This document shows positions 17,804-25,021 of a stretch of 32,700 bases of DNA, one piece after another. The stretch is taken from positions 5,137 to 37,836 of the forward strand of contig NZ_NXIB02000025.1 in the NCBI RefSeq assembly GCF_002412335.2, given 5' to 3'. Position 1 is the first letter of the stretch. Each line of letters begins with the position of its first letter. This DNA is from Tychonema bourrellyi FEM_GT703 (GTDB lineage Bacteria > Cyanobacteriota > Cyanobacteriia > Cyanobacteriales > Microcoleaceae). Under the pieces are notes generated by a model, which did no database searches, was not told where the DNA came from, and worked only from the letters and a program-made list of their open reading frames with translations. The position numbers and the translations under genes were made by a program.

Positions 17804-18133
17804 CTAAAACCCTAACCAACCTCTGAGAGATTGCTCCAGTCGCTCAGCATCAGAATCTGCTAATTGGCCAATCGTGATTACAACCAAGCTTTCATGTACT
17901 GTATACAAACCTCGCTTGACTGCTGTAGCAACATTTAACCCTGCTGTTGACCATTCAGCGAGTATGAACTCACCCTCAAGTAAGGATGCTGTTTTGCTTG
18001 TCAATGGCACAATCATAATGTCTTGAGATACGTGCGGTGCACTCACAACAATTGCTGGTCTTACCTTAGAACTAGACAAGTCTGAAAAGGGATATCTAAC
18101 CAAAATTATGTCATTTTTAGAGTAGCTGGGCAT
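17804..18133 (-). CDS. MazF/PemK-type toxin
   Basis: From the ATG at 18133 the product is 109 residues and matches the MazF/PemK/CcdB-fold family: YSKNDIILVRYPFSDLSSSKVRPAIVVS, the MIVPLTSK strand, GLNVATAVKRGLYTVHESLV and the IGQL segment. Such toxins are sequence-specific endoribonucleases. An earlier in-frame start at 18148 would give five more residues. The gene overlaps the end of its probable antitoxin by about 17 nt, typical translational coupling in type II modules. The catalytic Arg (in KVRPAI) and the Thr/Ser of PLTSK are present, so the toxin looks intact. Confidence 0.85.
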   Translation of the reverse strand: MPSYSKNDIILVRYPFSDLSSSKVRPAIVVSAPHVSQDIMIVPLTSKTASLLEGEFILAEWSTAGLNVATAVKRGLYTVHESLVVITIGQLADSDAERLEQSLRGWLGF

Positions 18134-18314
18134 AGACATCATCCTCACTATTATCCCAAACTGTATCTAGTGATGTTTGACTGGCTTGAAGCCAAAACTC
18201 AGATTCTTCATCAGGTAAGAGTGTTACCAATACTTTTGCCCCTTCGGGTAACTCTGATAACTCCAGCAATTCAATTTTCCCTTGTCGTACAGTCGCCCAA
18301 AGCGTTTTCAGCAT
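18117..18314 (-). CDS. Antitoxin of the MazF-type pair
   Basis: The 65-residue protein (ATG at 18314, GAGG five bases upstream) begins LKTLWATVRQGKIELLELSELPEGAKVLVTLLP, the short beta-rich N-terminal form (a DUF2281/AbrB-like appearance) of many cyanobacterial antitoxins, followed by an acidic, probably unstructured tail (DEESEFWLQ...DNSEDDVYAQLL) suited to binding the toxin. It is encoded first and overlaps the toxin gene. Autoregulation of the pair by the antitoxin is expected from the family, but I did not identify an operator. Confidence 0.75.
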   Translation of the reverse strand: MLKTLWATVRQGKIELLELSELPEGAKVLVTLLPDEESEFWLQASQTSLDTVWDNSEDDVYAQLL

Positions 18315-18431
18315 ATCCACCTCATAAACTTTGCTTTATGCAATTTGCAGATTTCTGGTAGGTTGTCGCACTGAGCGACTAATTACAACCTAACATTGTT
18401 TTAGCCCGATCGCCAGTAGGGACACGGCAAT

Positions 18432-19328
18432 TCAATTCAACACAAGTTCTGGCTGTTGAGTCTCAAACAAAGGACGAGTTACTTGACGTATCAGCACTGT
18501 TTCTAAACTGCCTTCTACTACATTTGCTGCTTCTATTTCCAACTCACCCCACAACAATCTCTCCCCTTGATTTGGCAGTTTACCCAATTGGTGAATCATG
18601 AATCCAGCTATTGTTTGATAAGCCTGGTTAATTGGCAGATTCAATCCGAATTTTTCGTTAACTGCCGTCACTTCCCATATCCCAGAAAGCAGTACCGAAT
18701 GTGCATCATTTTGAACGAGAGTTGCCTCCGAAGGTGATAGCAAAGGTTGGGATTTATTGCTGGTAATCCAACCTGTCAGCAGACGTACAGTACCGTTGAG
18801 AACTGCCAGTAGTGGCCACAGCACATTCGAGCAGATTTGTAAGGCTGGTGTCAACAGTAAAGCAGTGCGTTCTGGTTCGTGGGTTGCTAATACTTTGGGG
18901 ATGAGTTCTCCTAAGACTATCTCGACGTATGTTACTAAGATGAAAGCTAATGGAACTGCGATCGCATGAGCCGTCAGCATAGCAGGTAAATGACCTAAAG
19001 GCAATTTGTCAAGCCACGGTTCTATCCAATGCACCGTTGCTCCCTCGCCCAGCCAACCTAACAGCAAACTTCCTGCTGTCGTGCCTGTTTGGGTGACGGA
19101 TAGGTAATGGGGGATATCGTTTTGAGCTTGGTGGACGAGTTGGGCGGCTTTAGCGATTTTTGGAGCGTCGGACAACTGCGCGAGTTGGCGAATTTGATGC
19201 CTGTCTGCTGACACTAATGCCAATTCTGATGCCACGAAAAAGGCGATTAAGAGAGTTAAGCCCAGCAACATCGCTAATCTCAACAGTGTTTCGGCCACTT
19301 CTATTTCTAGGCAAGTAAGGTTGTTCAA
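18432..19328 (-). CDS. DUF21/CorC-like membrane protein lacking the CBS pair
   Basis: The 298-residue protein has a DUF21 (CNNM) transmembrane domain (about 15-195; LLIAFFVASELALVSADRHQIRQLA, VTQTGTTAGSLLLGWLGE, EIVLGELIPKVLA) and a C-terminal CorC_HlyC-type domain (about 225-290; VNEKFGLNLPINQAYQTIAGFMIHQLGKLPNQGERL). Full family members are about 430-450 residues because two CBS domains separate these parts; here they are joined directly through SPSEATLVQNDAHSV. The family is linked to Mg/Co transport or tolerance. The frame is intact, so this may be a functional short form or an in-frame deletion. The start is probably TTG at 19328; an ATG at 19271 would truncate the first hydrophobic helix. 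Confidence 0.75.
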   Translation of the reverse strand: MNNLTCLEIEVAETLLRLAMLLGLTLLIAFFVASELALVSADRHQIRQLAQLSDAPKIAKAAQLVHQAQNDIPHYLSVTQTGTTAGSLLLGWLGEGATVHWIEPWLDKLPLGHLPAMLTAHAIAVPLAFILVTYVEIVLGELIPKVLATHEPERTALLLTPALQICSNVLWPLLAVLNGTVRLLTGWITSNKSQPLLSPSEATLVQNDAHSVLLSGIWEVTAVNEKFGLNLPINQAYQTIAGFMIHQLGKLPNQGERLLWGELEIEAANVVEGSLETVLIRQVTRPLFETQQPELVLN

Positions 19329-19641
19329 AATAGATATCTAATATGATAGATGTTTTAGGTTAATTCTTTTATTTTAGCTGGCAATTTAGATAGGTCTATT
19401 ACTACACATTTCGGATATCCGCACTAAGCTGTATTCGTAAGTGTTCACTGTACATCTTGCCCGTGAAACTTGTCAAATCTTTCTCTTCTCTTCCTTTGCG
19501 CCCTTTGCGTCTTCGCGGTTCGTTCAAAACAGAGAAAAAAGGTAATTTGCCGATCCATAAATCTATCTTGTGGCGGATGCCAAAAGACTTTTGACTTCGT
19601 AAAATCTGCTTGTGAACAATAAGTAGATTAAACTAAATACC
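19329..19641. other. Gene-free divergent interval with one dispersed repeat
   Basis: The 313-nt gap lies between the divergent DUF21 and YihY genes and must hold both promoters. The only structure I recognise is the dispersed repeat at 19481-19525. No convincing promoter hexamers or RNA gene were found. Confidence 0.5.
19481..19525 (-). repeat. Dispersed repeat (GAACCGCGAAGACGC type), copy 1
   Basis: Read on the minus strand it gives GAACCGCGAAGACGCAAAGG followed by a purine-rich tract. It is the same family as the copies at 21443-21490 and 22733-22776, which lie in the other orientation between the dev genes. Confidence 0.7.
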
Positions 19642-20535
19642 GTGAAATTAAAAACAGTCTTATCGCTACTCAAACAAACTTTTACGGAATGGCAAGAAGA
19701 TAAAGCGCCAACTCTAGCAGCAGCCCTAGCGTATTATACGGTGTTTTCTCTCGCCCCGCTGTTAATTATCGTAATTGCGATCGCAGGTTTAGTCTTTGGT
19801 GCCGACGCAGCCCAAGGCCAAATCGTCGCCCAACTCCAAAGTTTAATCGGCAAAGATGGTGCCCAAACAGTCCAAGACTTGATCGTCAAAGCCTCGGAAC
19901 CTAAATCGGGAACGATTGCTACCTTAGTCGGCGTTGCTACACTTTTGTGGGGCGCTTCCAACGTTTTTACTAATCTTAAAGAAGCTCTCAATACTATTTG
20001 GAATGTTAAACCAGCCCCTGGACGAGGTATCTGGGGATTTTTGCAAGACCGCGTATTGTCTTTTGCTATGATTTTAGGCATCGGCTTTTTACTGCTAGTT
20101 TCTTTGGTAATTAGCGCCCTTTTAGCAGCCGTTAGCTATTGGTTGAATGGCTTGCTGCACTTGCCCGTCGGTATTTGGCAGATTGTGGACTTTGCTATTT
20201 CTTTTGGTGTAGTCACGCTGCTGTTTGCCTTAATTTACAAACTATTGCCCGATGTTAATCTGGCTTGGAATGATGTTTGGATTGGTGCCGCGATCACTTC
20301 TGTGTTGTTTACGATCGGCAAATCCCTAATTGGAATTTACCTCGGAGGTAGCGGTGTCGCCTCTACCTATGGTGCTGCTGGCTCTTTCGTGATTATCTTA
20401 CTTTGGATCAATTATTCGGCTCAGATACTATTTTTAGGTGCTGAGTTTACTCAAGTTTGGGCTAACCGCTACGGTTCGCTGATGCTTGCTAAACGAAAGA
20501 ATCTCCTTAATCAGCAAGATTTGGAATCCTCTTAG
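19642..20535 (+). CDS. YihY/virulence factor BrkB family membrane protein
   Basis: This 297-residue integral membrane protein matches the YihY/BrkB family: N-terminal FTEWQEDKAPTLAAALAYYTVFSLAPLLIIVIAIAG, a cytoplasmic segment TLLWGASNVFTNLKEALNTIWNV, and later helices ending in YGAAGSFVIILLWINYSAQILFLGAEFTQVWANRYG. About six transmembrane helices are evident. The family has been annotated as ribonuclease BN in error; its role is unknown (transport or envelope). The start is GTG at 19642 with no clear ribosome site. It converges with devA, the gap being filled by a MITE-like element. Confidence 0.9.
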   Translation: MKLKTVLSLLKQTFTEWQEDKAPTLAAALAYYTVFSLAPLLIIVIAIAGLVFGADAAQGQIVAQLQSLIGKDGAQTVQDLIVKASEPKSGTIATLVGVATLLWGASNVFTNLKEALNTIWNVKPAPGRGIWGFLQDRVLSFAMILGIGFLLLVSLVISALLAAVSYWLNGLLHLPVGIWQIVDFAISFGVVTLLFALIYKLLPDVNLAWNDVWIGAAITSVLFTIGKSLIGIYLGGSGVASTYGAAGSFVIILLWINYSAQILFLGAEFTQVWANRYGSLMLAKRKNLLNQQDLESS

Positions 20536-20540
20536 TTATG

Positions 20541-20707
20541 AGTTATTGGTTAGTTGTTATTGGTTAGTTGTTATAGCAATCCTAAATCATTTGTGAACTT
20601 CTTACTCCCTCCCCTTAATAAGGGGAGGGTTGGGGTGGGGTAAAAAACTTTACGACTCATTTAGGATTGCTATATTAGAAGCAACAAATAACAACTAAGA
20701 ACTAACT
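20541..20707. repeat. Imperfect inverted repeat flanking MITE copy 2
   Basis: Left of the 103-bp element lies a duplicated GTTATTGGTTAGTT (about 20543-20570); right of it (about 20680-20707) are complementary segments such as AACAACTAAG and AACTAACTAATAAC. The MITE therefore sits in the loop of an older intergenic palindrome, or extended it. Confidence 0.5.
20572..20674 (+). mobile_element. 103-bp MITE-like element, copy 2
   Basis: It has perfect 16-bp terminal inverted repeats TATAGCAATCCTAAAT and a central perfect hairpin CTCCCCTTA-A-TAAGGGGAG. It is about 97% identical (100/103 by eye) to the reverse complement of 6278-6380. It separates convergent yihY and devA and could serve as a two-way terminator. 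Confidence 0.82.
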
Positions 20708-20716
20708 AATAACTGT

Positions 20717-21433
20717 TTATGCCAATTTTCCATCTTCCATGTTAACGATGCGATCGGCAATATCCAAAATTCGATTGTCGTGGGTGACTAACAGAATAGT
20801 ACAGCCCTGTTCTTTGGCAAGTTTCTGCATCAAATTCACCACTTCGCGACCGGATTTGCTGTCCAGGGCGGCTGTTGGTTCGTCAGCTAAAACAATTTGC
20901 GGTTGACTGACTAAGGCGCGGGCGATCGCAATTCTTTGTTTCTGTCCCCCTGACAAGTCATCTGGATAATAGTTAATTCGCTGTTCCAATCCTACTAACT
21001 CTAGCATTTTTGCAGAGCGATCGCGCATTTCAGAACGTGACAAATTGCCATGAACTTCCAAACCCATTTGTACATTTTGTAGCGCCGTCAAACTGCGGTG
21101 CAAGTTGTGGGCCTGAAAAATATAGCCAATGTTGCGCCGCGTATTTACCAATTTATCTGAACTGGCATTGCACATTTCTTGACCCAGAATTTTGAGACTG
21201 CCAGATTGACCAGAACGCAGTGCGCCAATCAAAGTCAAAAGCGTAGTTTTTCCCGAACCAGAAGGCCCGGTCATCAGGACAATCTCACCTGCATTAATTT
21301 GTAAGGTAATATCAAAAAGTACCTGTTTTTTTAGTTGGCCTTGACCGAAGTAGTGGTCGAGTTTGTGCATGGAAATTACAGGCTCGGAAATCTGTAGGTT
21401 GTTTGCTGTGGGGTTGAGGGTAGTGGATTTCAT
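20717..21433 (-). CDS. devA: DevA-type ABC exporter ATPase
   Basis: The 238-residue protein is the ATPase of a DevBCA-type exporter (MacB-like). It has Walker A GPSGSGKT (56-63), the Q-loop at FQAHNL, signature LSGGQ (160-164), Walker B VLADEP (181-186) and the switch His in LVTHD. The N-terminal HKLDHYFGQGQLKKQVLFDI is characteristic of DevA. It energises the DevC permease in the inner membrane; in Anabaena DevBCA exports heterocyst glycolipids with TolC/HgdD, while other paralogues export different cargo. It is last in the devB-devC-devA unit, 98 nt after devC. The dispersed GAACCGCGAAGACGC repeat lies just before its start (ATG at 21433), leaving no clear Shine-Dalgarno. Confidence 0.92.
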   Translation of the reverse strand: MKSTTLNPTANNLQISEPVISMHKLDHYFGQGQLKKQVLFDITLQINAGEIVLMTGPSGSGKTTLLTLIGALRSGQSGSLKILGQEMCNASSDKLVNTRRNIGYIFQAHNLHRSLTALQNVQMGLEVHGNLSRSEMRDRSAKMLELVGLEQRINYYPDDLSGGQKQRIAIARALVSQPQIVLADEPTAALDSKSGREVVNLMQKLAKEQGCTILLVTHDNRILDIADRIVNMEDGKLA

Positions 21434-21442
21434 ATTTTTTAT

Positions 21443-21490
21443 CGAACCGCGAAGACGCGAAGAACGCGAAGAAAAGAGGAAAGAGAAGAG
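21443..21490 (+). repeat. Dispersed repeat (GAACCGCGAAGACGC type), copy 2
   Basis: Reads GAACCGCGAAGACGCGAAG then a purine-rich AAGAAAAGAGGAAAGAG tract. It occupies most of the devC-devA gap. Confidence 0.75.
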
Positions 21491-21531
21491 TCAGAAAGTG
21501 ATTTCAATCGCCGAGTTATCTACGAATCAAA

Positions 21532-22716
21532 TTAAAAAATGTCTGCTGGGTCGGCTGCTTGCAGTTTGCGAGTGGCAATAGTTCCTGAAATACTGCACAT
21601 CACCATGTTCAAAATTAATACTGCAAATGCCCGCATTAGGGTCATGTAAAGTGGTAAATTTGTTGCATTGCGAGTTAAATGATAGAGTCCGATCGAAACT
21701 CCTACCCCAGGTAAAAAACCGAGGACAGAAAGAATTATAGCTTCTTCAAAAACGATGCCGAGCAAGTAAATATTACGGTACCCCATTGCTTTGAAAGTAG
21801 CGTATTCTGCCATGTGGTCGCTGACATCGGTTGAGAGGACTTGGTAAACGATAATTACTCCTACTATGAAACCCATCGCTACGCCTAAGTTAAATATGAA
21901 GCCGATCGCAGTATTATTCGCCCAGTAATTTTTCTCGAAGTCGATAAATTCTTGTTTGGTCAGTACCTTGACATCCGATGGCAAGTATGCTTTTAAAACT
22001 TGTTGAACTTCCACGGGGTCAGCACCGGGTTGCAGTTGAATTAATCCGGCATTTACGCTCGCAGAGTCTTGTCTGGGAAACAGGCGCAGGTAATTTTGAT
22101 CGCTGGTCATTAAAATACCGTCGGCGGCGAAAGATGCTCCAATTGTGAATAAACCGCTGATGTTAATTGTGCGCCGATCGATCTCTGTTTTAACAGATTT
22201 TCCCTGATTAATTTGCGCGATAGATCCTTGATAATTCCCTCTAGAAGCTCGGTCAAATAATACAGTATCTGGCAATTTAATCGAGTTCAAATTTTGGTTG
22301 ACTTCTGGCAGCGCAAATGCAGGGCGATCGGGATTGAAGCCGACTACCATAATTGACGTTTCACGACGAGTTTCGGGATTTTTCCAGTTGCCAATTTTGA
22401 TGTAAAGTGGCTCGGCTGATTTCACGCCTGGTACATTCATTGCCTGATATAATCGCCGCCTGGGGAAAGAAGACAAATTAATTAAATTTCTGGCTTGCGG
22501 GTGAATCAAAACTATGTCGGCTTGCAAGCTTTGGTGCACGCGCGTATTGCTGCTGAAAAGCGCATTTTGAAAGCCCAACTGCATGAACATCAAAACGTCG
22601 GCAAAGGCAATTCCCGCTATTGCTACTACCATTCGCCCTTTGTCGTGACTGAGTTGCAGCCATCCGAGGGGTGTTCTGTCTCTTAACTGTTGTAATGGTT
22701 TGATTAGTCCAAGCAT
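21532..22716 (-). CDS. devC: DevC-type ABC exporter permease
   Basis: The 394-residue protein is a MacB/FtsX-like permease of the DevC family. It has an N-terminal helix (about 25-48, MVVAIAGIAFADVLMFMQLGF), a large periplasmic domain (about 50-270) and three C-terminal helices (about 275-385) including LGVAMGFIVGVIIVYQVLSTDVSDHMAEYATFKAMGY, the typical FtsX core, and IGLYHLTRNATNLPLYMTL. Length is normal for DevC (about 385-395). It forms the inner-membrane channel with DevA and binds the DevB adaptor. The gene lies 104 nt after devB, the gap again holding a copy of the dispersed repeat. Start ATG at 22716. Confidence 0.92.
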   Translation of the reverse strand: MLGLIKPLQQLRDRTPLGWLQLSHDKGRMVVAIAGIAFADVLMFMQLGFQNALFSSNTRVHQSLQADIVLIHPQARNLINLSSFPRRRLYQAMNVPGVKSAEPLYIKIGNWKNPETRRETSIMVVGFNPDRPAFALPEVNQNLNSIKLPDTVLFDRASRGNYQGSIAQINQGKSVKTEIDRRTINISGLFTIGASFAADGILMTSDQNYLRLFPRQDSASVNAGLIQLQPGADPVEVQQVLKAYLPSDVKVLTKQEFIDFEKNYWANNTAIGFIFNLGVAMGFIVGVIIVYQVLSTDVSDHMAEYATFKAMGYRNIYLLGIVFEEAIILSVLGFLPGVGVSIGLYHLTRNATNLPLYMTLMRAFAVLILNMVMCSISGTIATRKLQAADPADIF

Positions 22717-22732
22717 ATGATTTTGGAATTAT

Positions 22733-22776
22733 TGAACCGCGAAGACGCGAAGGACGCGAAGGAAGAGAAAAGAAGA
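22733..22776 (+). repeat. Dispersed repeat (GAACCGCGAAGACGC type), copy 3
   Basis: Reads GAACCGCGAAGACGCGAAG followed by GACGCGAAGGAAGAG and a purine tract, in the devB-devC gap. Same orientation as copy 2. Confidence 0.75.
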
Positions 22777-22820
22777 ATTAGATCGTGTTCTACCGAGAAG
22801 GGAGTAACGTTTCTGAATCT

Positions 22821-24242
22821 TTAATTACTTCCGATCGCCACTTTGACTTGTAAATTAGTCAATCCGGCTACTTTCTGACTGGAAGCTGCATCTAAACGCA
22901 CTTTTACTTCTACAATTCGAGCGTCAATATTGGCAGAAGGATCGGTGTTGACAATGTTTTGTCGCTGCACTTGTAAGCCGATGTGTTCTACTTTTCCTTG
23001 CAATTCGCCCTTGAAAGAATCGCTAGTAATTTGGGCTGGCTGTCCAATCTGTACTTTGTCTACATCGCTTTGGTAGATTTCAGCAACTGCTAGCATTTCG
23101 CGAGTTTGTCCGAGTTCGACAATGCCGTCATTTCCCACCTTTTCTCCTGGATATGTGTGAATTTTCAAGACTTGCGCGTCTCTGGGTGCGCGGATGTATG
23201 CTAGAGCTAGATTGGCTTTGGCTTGTTTGGCGACGGCTTGGGCGGAATTGACTTCGGCGGTGGCTGATTGCACGTCAACGGGGCGTATTTCGGAAATGCG
23301 ATCGAGATTTGCTGCTGCTTCGTTAATCTGCTGTTGTCGAGATTCCTGAGTTTGGCTGAGTTTGGCTTGGGCTTCGTTAATTTGTTGTTGGCGAGATTGC
23401 TGAATTTGATTCAGTTTGGCTTGGGCTTCGTTAATCTGTTGTTGGCGAGATTGCTGAATTTGATTCAGTTTGGCTTTTCCTTCGTTGAGTTGTTGTTGCG
23501 CTGTTTCGGTGGCGAGTTTTTTGCTGTCGGTGGTGGAAGCAGAGATTGCTCCTTCTTGATACAGTTGCGAGTAGCGCTGATCCTCGCTTCTAGCGTTGCG
23601 AAGTTCGGCTTGTAGACGGGCAATTGTGGCTTTTTGGGTTTGAATTTCCCCAAGCTGTTCGGCTCGGATGCGGGCAATTGTGGCTTGTTGTGCTGTGATT
23701 TCGGTGCTGCGATCGACTTCTAGACGGGCAACGATCGCCTGTTGTGCTGTGATTTCGTTGCTGCGATCGGCTTCTAAACGGCTAATAGTCGCCTTCTGAG
23801 CTTGAATTTCGCCGTTTTTGGCTCCAGCTTTGACTTTTGCTAGGTTTGCCTGGGCGACGCGCACTTGTTCTTGAGCTTGGTCGAGGGCGGCTTCGAGTCG
23901 ATCGCGGTTGTCTAAAATTGCGATCGCTTGGCCTGTTTTCACCCTATCTCCCTCTTTCACCAAAAGGCGATCGATCCGGTTTCCTTCTGCTGAACCGGAT
24001 GCCGATACTTTAATTACTTCTCCCTTGGGTTCCAGTCGCCCCAAGGCTGTCACTGTGGTTAATTGCGATGCTGTGACTGCTGCTGCCGCTGCTATGGCAT
24101 TGGGATCTGGTTGGTGCGATCGCCACGTTGTATAGCCTGTAGTTCCCCCTGCTGCGAGGGTTGCTAATGCTGCCACAACTAGGAGTTGCTTCACTAAGGA
24201 TGGACTTGAGGATAAGCTTTCTGCTGTTGGTTGATGTACCAT
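22821..24242 (-). CDS. devB: DevB-type membrane fusion protein (HlyD family)
   Basis: The 473-residue adaptor has a cytoplasmic N-terminus, one membrane helix (about 17-35), a lipoyl half at VTALGRLEPKGEVIKVSA and LLVKEGDRVKTGQAIAIL (64-110), a coiled-coil hairpin (about 112-345), the second lipoyl half (YIRAPRDAQVLKIHTYPGEKV) and a beta-barrel (about 375-470). It bridges DevC to an outer-membrane TolC. The hairpin is unusual: 145-216 and 253-324 are each exactly four tandem 18-residue repeats (consensus E-I-x-A-Q-x-A-T-I-A-R-L-x-A, and NEAQAKLNQIQQSRQQQI), making two equal-length arms. It is the first gene of the operon. ATG at 24242 is preceded by AGAGG. Two TetR-type operators lie directly upstream. 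Confidence 0.92.
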   Translation of the reverse strand: MVHQPTAESLSSSPSLVKQLLVVAALATLAAGGTTGYTTWRSHQPDPNAIAAAAAVTASQLTTVTALGRLEPKGEVIKVSASGSAEGNRIDRLLVKEGDRVKTGQAIAILDNRDRLEAALDQAQEQVRVAQANLAKVKAGAKNGEIQAQKATISRLEADRSNEITAQQAIVARLEVDRSTEITAQQATIARIRAEQLGEIQTQKATIARLQAELRNARSEDQRYSQLYQEGAISASTTDSKKLATETAQQQLNEGKAKLNQIQQSRQQQINEAQAKLNQIQQSRQQQINEAQAKLSQTQESRQQQINEAAANLDRISEIRPVDVQSATAEVNSAQAVAKQAKANLALAYIRAPRDAQVLKIHTYPGEKVGNDGIVELGQTREMLAVAEIYQSDVDKVQIGQPAQITSDSFKGELQGKVEHIGLQVQRQNIVNTDPSANIDARIVEVKVRLDAASSQKVAGLTNLQVKVAIGSN

Positions 24243-24267
24243 GACATACCTCTTTTAGAGAAATAAT

Positions 24268-24282
24268 ACTAAACCGTTTAGT
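24268..24282. promoter_or_regulatory. Palindromic TetR-type operator O1
   Basis: Perfect palindrome ACTAAACCGTTTAGT with a single central base, 26 nt upstream of the devB start. It is nearly identical to O2; centres are 31 bp apart, about three DNA turns, so both would face the same side of the helix. Confidence 0.75.
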
Positions 24283-24296
24283 TCTGATGTGTTTTA

Positions 24297-24315
24297 ATAC
24301 TAAACTGTTTAGTAT
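24297..24315. promoter_or_regulatory. Palindromic TetR-type operator O2
   Basis: The 19-bp perfect palindrome ATACTAAACTGTTTAGTAT overlaps a plus-strand TATAAT (24313-24318), the likely -10 of the tetR gene. Occupation would repress tetR and probably the divergent devBCA promoter. Confidence 0.78.
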
Positions 24316-24318
24316 AAT
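24313..24318 (+). promoter_or_regulatory. Probable -10 box of tetR (TATAAT)
   Basis: A consensus TATAAT lies 40 nt before the tetR ATG and overlaps operator O2. The -35 region (about 24290) is poor, as expected for a regulated promoter. Confidence 0.5.
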
Positions 24319-24357
24319 GATGTCAAGACCCCAAGCAAAAAATTACAGAAACAAGCA

Positions 24358-24966
24358 ATGGCAAGGACAAAACCGATCGAACCAGACGCAGCAGGTGACA
24401 AAACCGAGCAAATCCTCCAAGGTGCGATGCAAGAATTTTTGACCCACGGCTATGCGGGCACGAGTATGGACAAGGTAGCGAAGACGGGGGGAGTTTCCAA
24501 AGCTACGGTTTACAGCTATTTTCAAGATAAAGAGGGATTGTTTGCGGCATTGATTCAACGGCTAGCGGCAGAAAAATTAGTGTATTTTCCGGTGCCAGAA
24601 ACCGAACCGGCGATCGCGCTGCGATTCATTGCCACGACTATAATGGATCAGGCGAGTCACGAACCTCATTTTCTCACCTTCGTGAGGTTAGTGATTGCTG
24701 AATCAGGGCGTTTTCCTCAGCTAGCCCAGATATTTGTCAAAAACTTAGCTAAACCAGGGATTGAGCGACTCACTCAATATTTGGCATCTTGCCCGGAGTT
24801 GCAATTAGCCGATCCAGAAGCAACGGCGCGAATTTTTATTGGATCTTTGGTATATTTCCAGTTAACGCAGGATATGATGCACGGCCAAGAAATTATACCA
24901 ATGGAGCGCGATCGACTGATCGAGGGCTTGATGCAGTTGATTTTGCGATCGGAGTCAAATTCTTAG
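24358..24966 (+). CDS. TetR/AcrR family repressor of the divergent DevBCA exporter
   Basis: The 202-residue protein has the TetR DNA-binding domain at about 16-62 (ILQGAMQEFLTHGYAGTSMDKVAKTGGVSKATVYSYFQDKEGLFAALI), with the HTH recognition helix at KATVYSYF, and a helical ligand-binding C-terminal domain. It starts 115 nt from divergent devB, and the gap contains two near-identical palindromes of the size such dimers bind, so it probably represses itself and devBCA until an inducing ligand, possibly the export cargo, binds. ATG at 24358 follows ACAAGCA with no strong Shine-Dalgarno. A strong terminator follows. Confidence 0.93.
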   Translation: MARTKPIEPDAAGDKTEQILQGAMQEFLTHGYAGTSMDKVAKTGGVSKATVYSYFQDKEGLFAALIQRLAAEKLVYFPVPETEPAIALRFIATTIMDQASHEPHFLTFVRLVIAESGRFPQLAQIFVKNLAKPGIERLTQYLASCPELQLADPEATARIFIGSLVYFQLTQDMMHGQEIIPMERDRLIEGLMQLILRSESNS

Positions 24967-24970
24967 AGCT

Positions 24971-25021
24971 TTAGATACCCGACTTCTTGAAGAAATCGGG
25001 TATCTAATTTTTCTGTTTTTT
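24971..25021 (+). terminator. Rho-independent terminator after tetR
   Basis: Perfect 12-bp stem TTAGATACCCGA (24971-24982) / TCGGGTATCTAA (24996-25007), 13-nt loop, then the T-rich run TTTTTCTGTTTTTTT ending at 25021. It begins five bases after the tetR stop codon and abuts the convergent minus-strand gene. Confidence 0.88.

Noticed and set aside
23268..23615. Plus-strand hydrophobic repeat frame opposite devB
   Set aside because: It is the antisense of the 54-nt coiled-coil repeats in devB; repetitiveness and openness are inherited from that gene.
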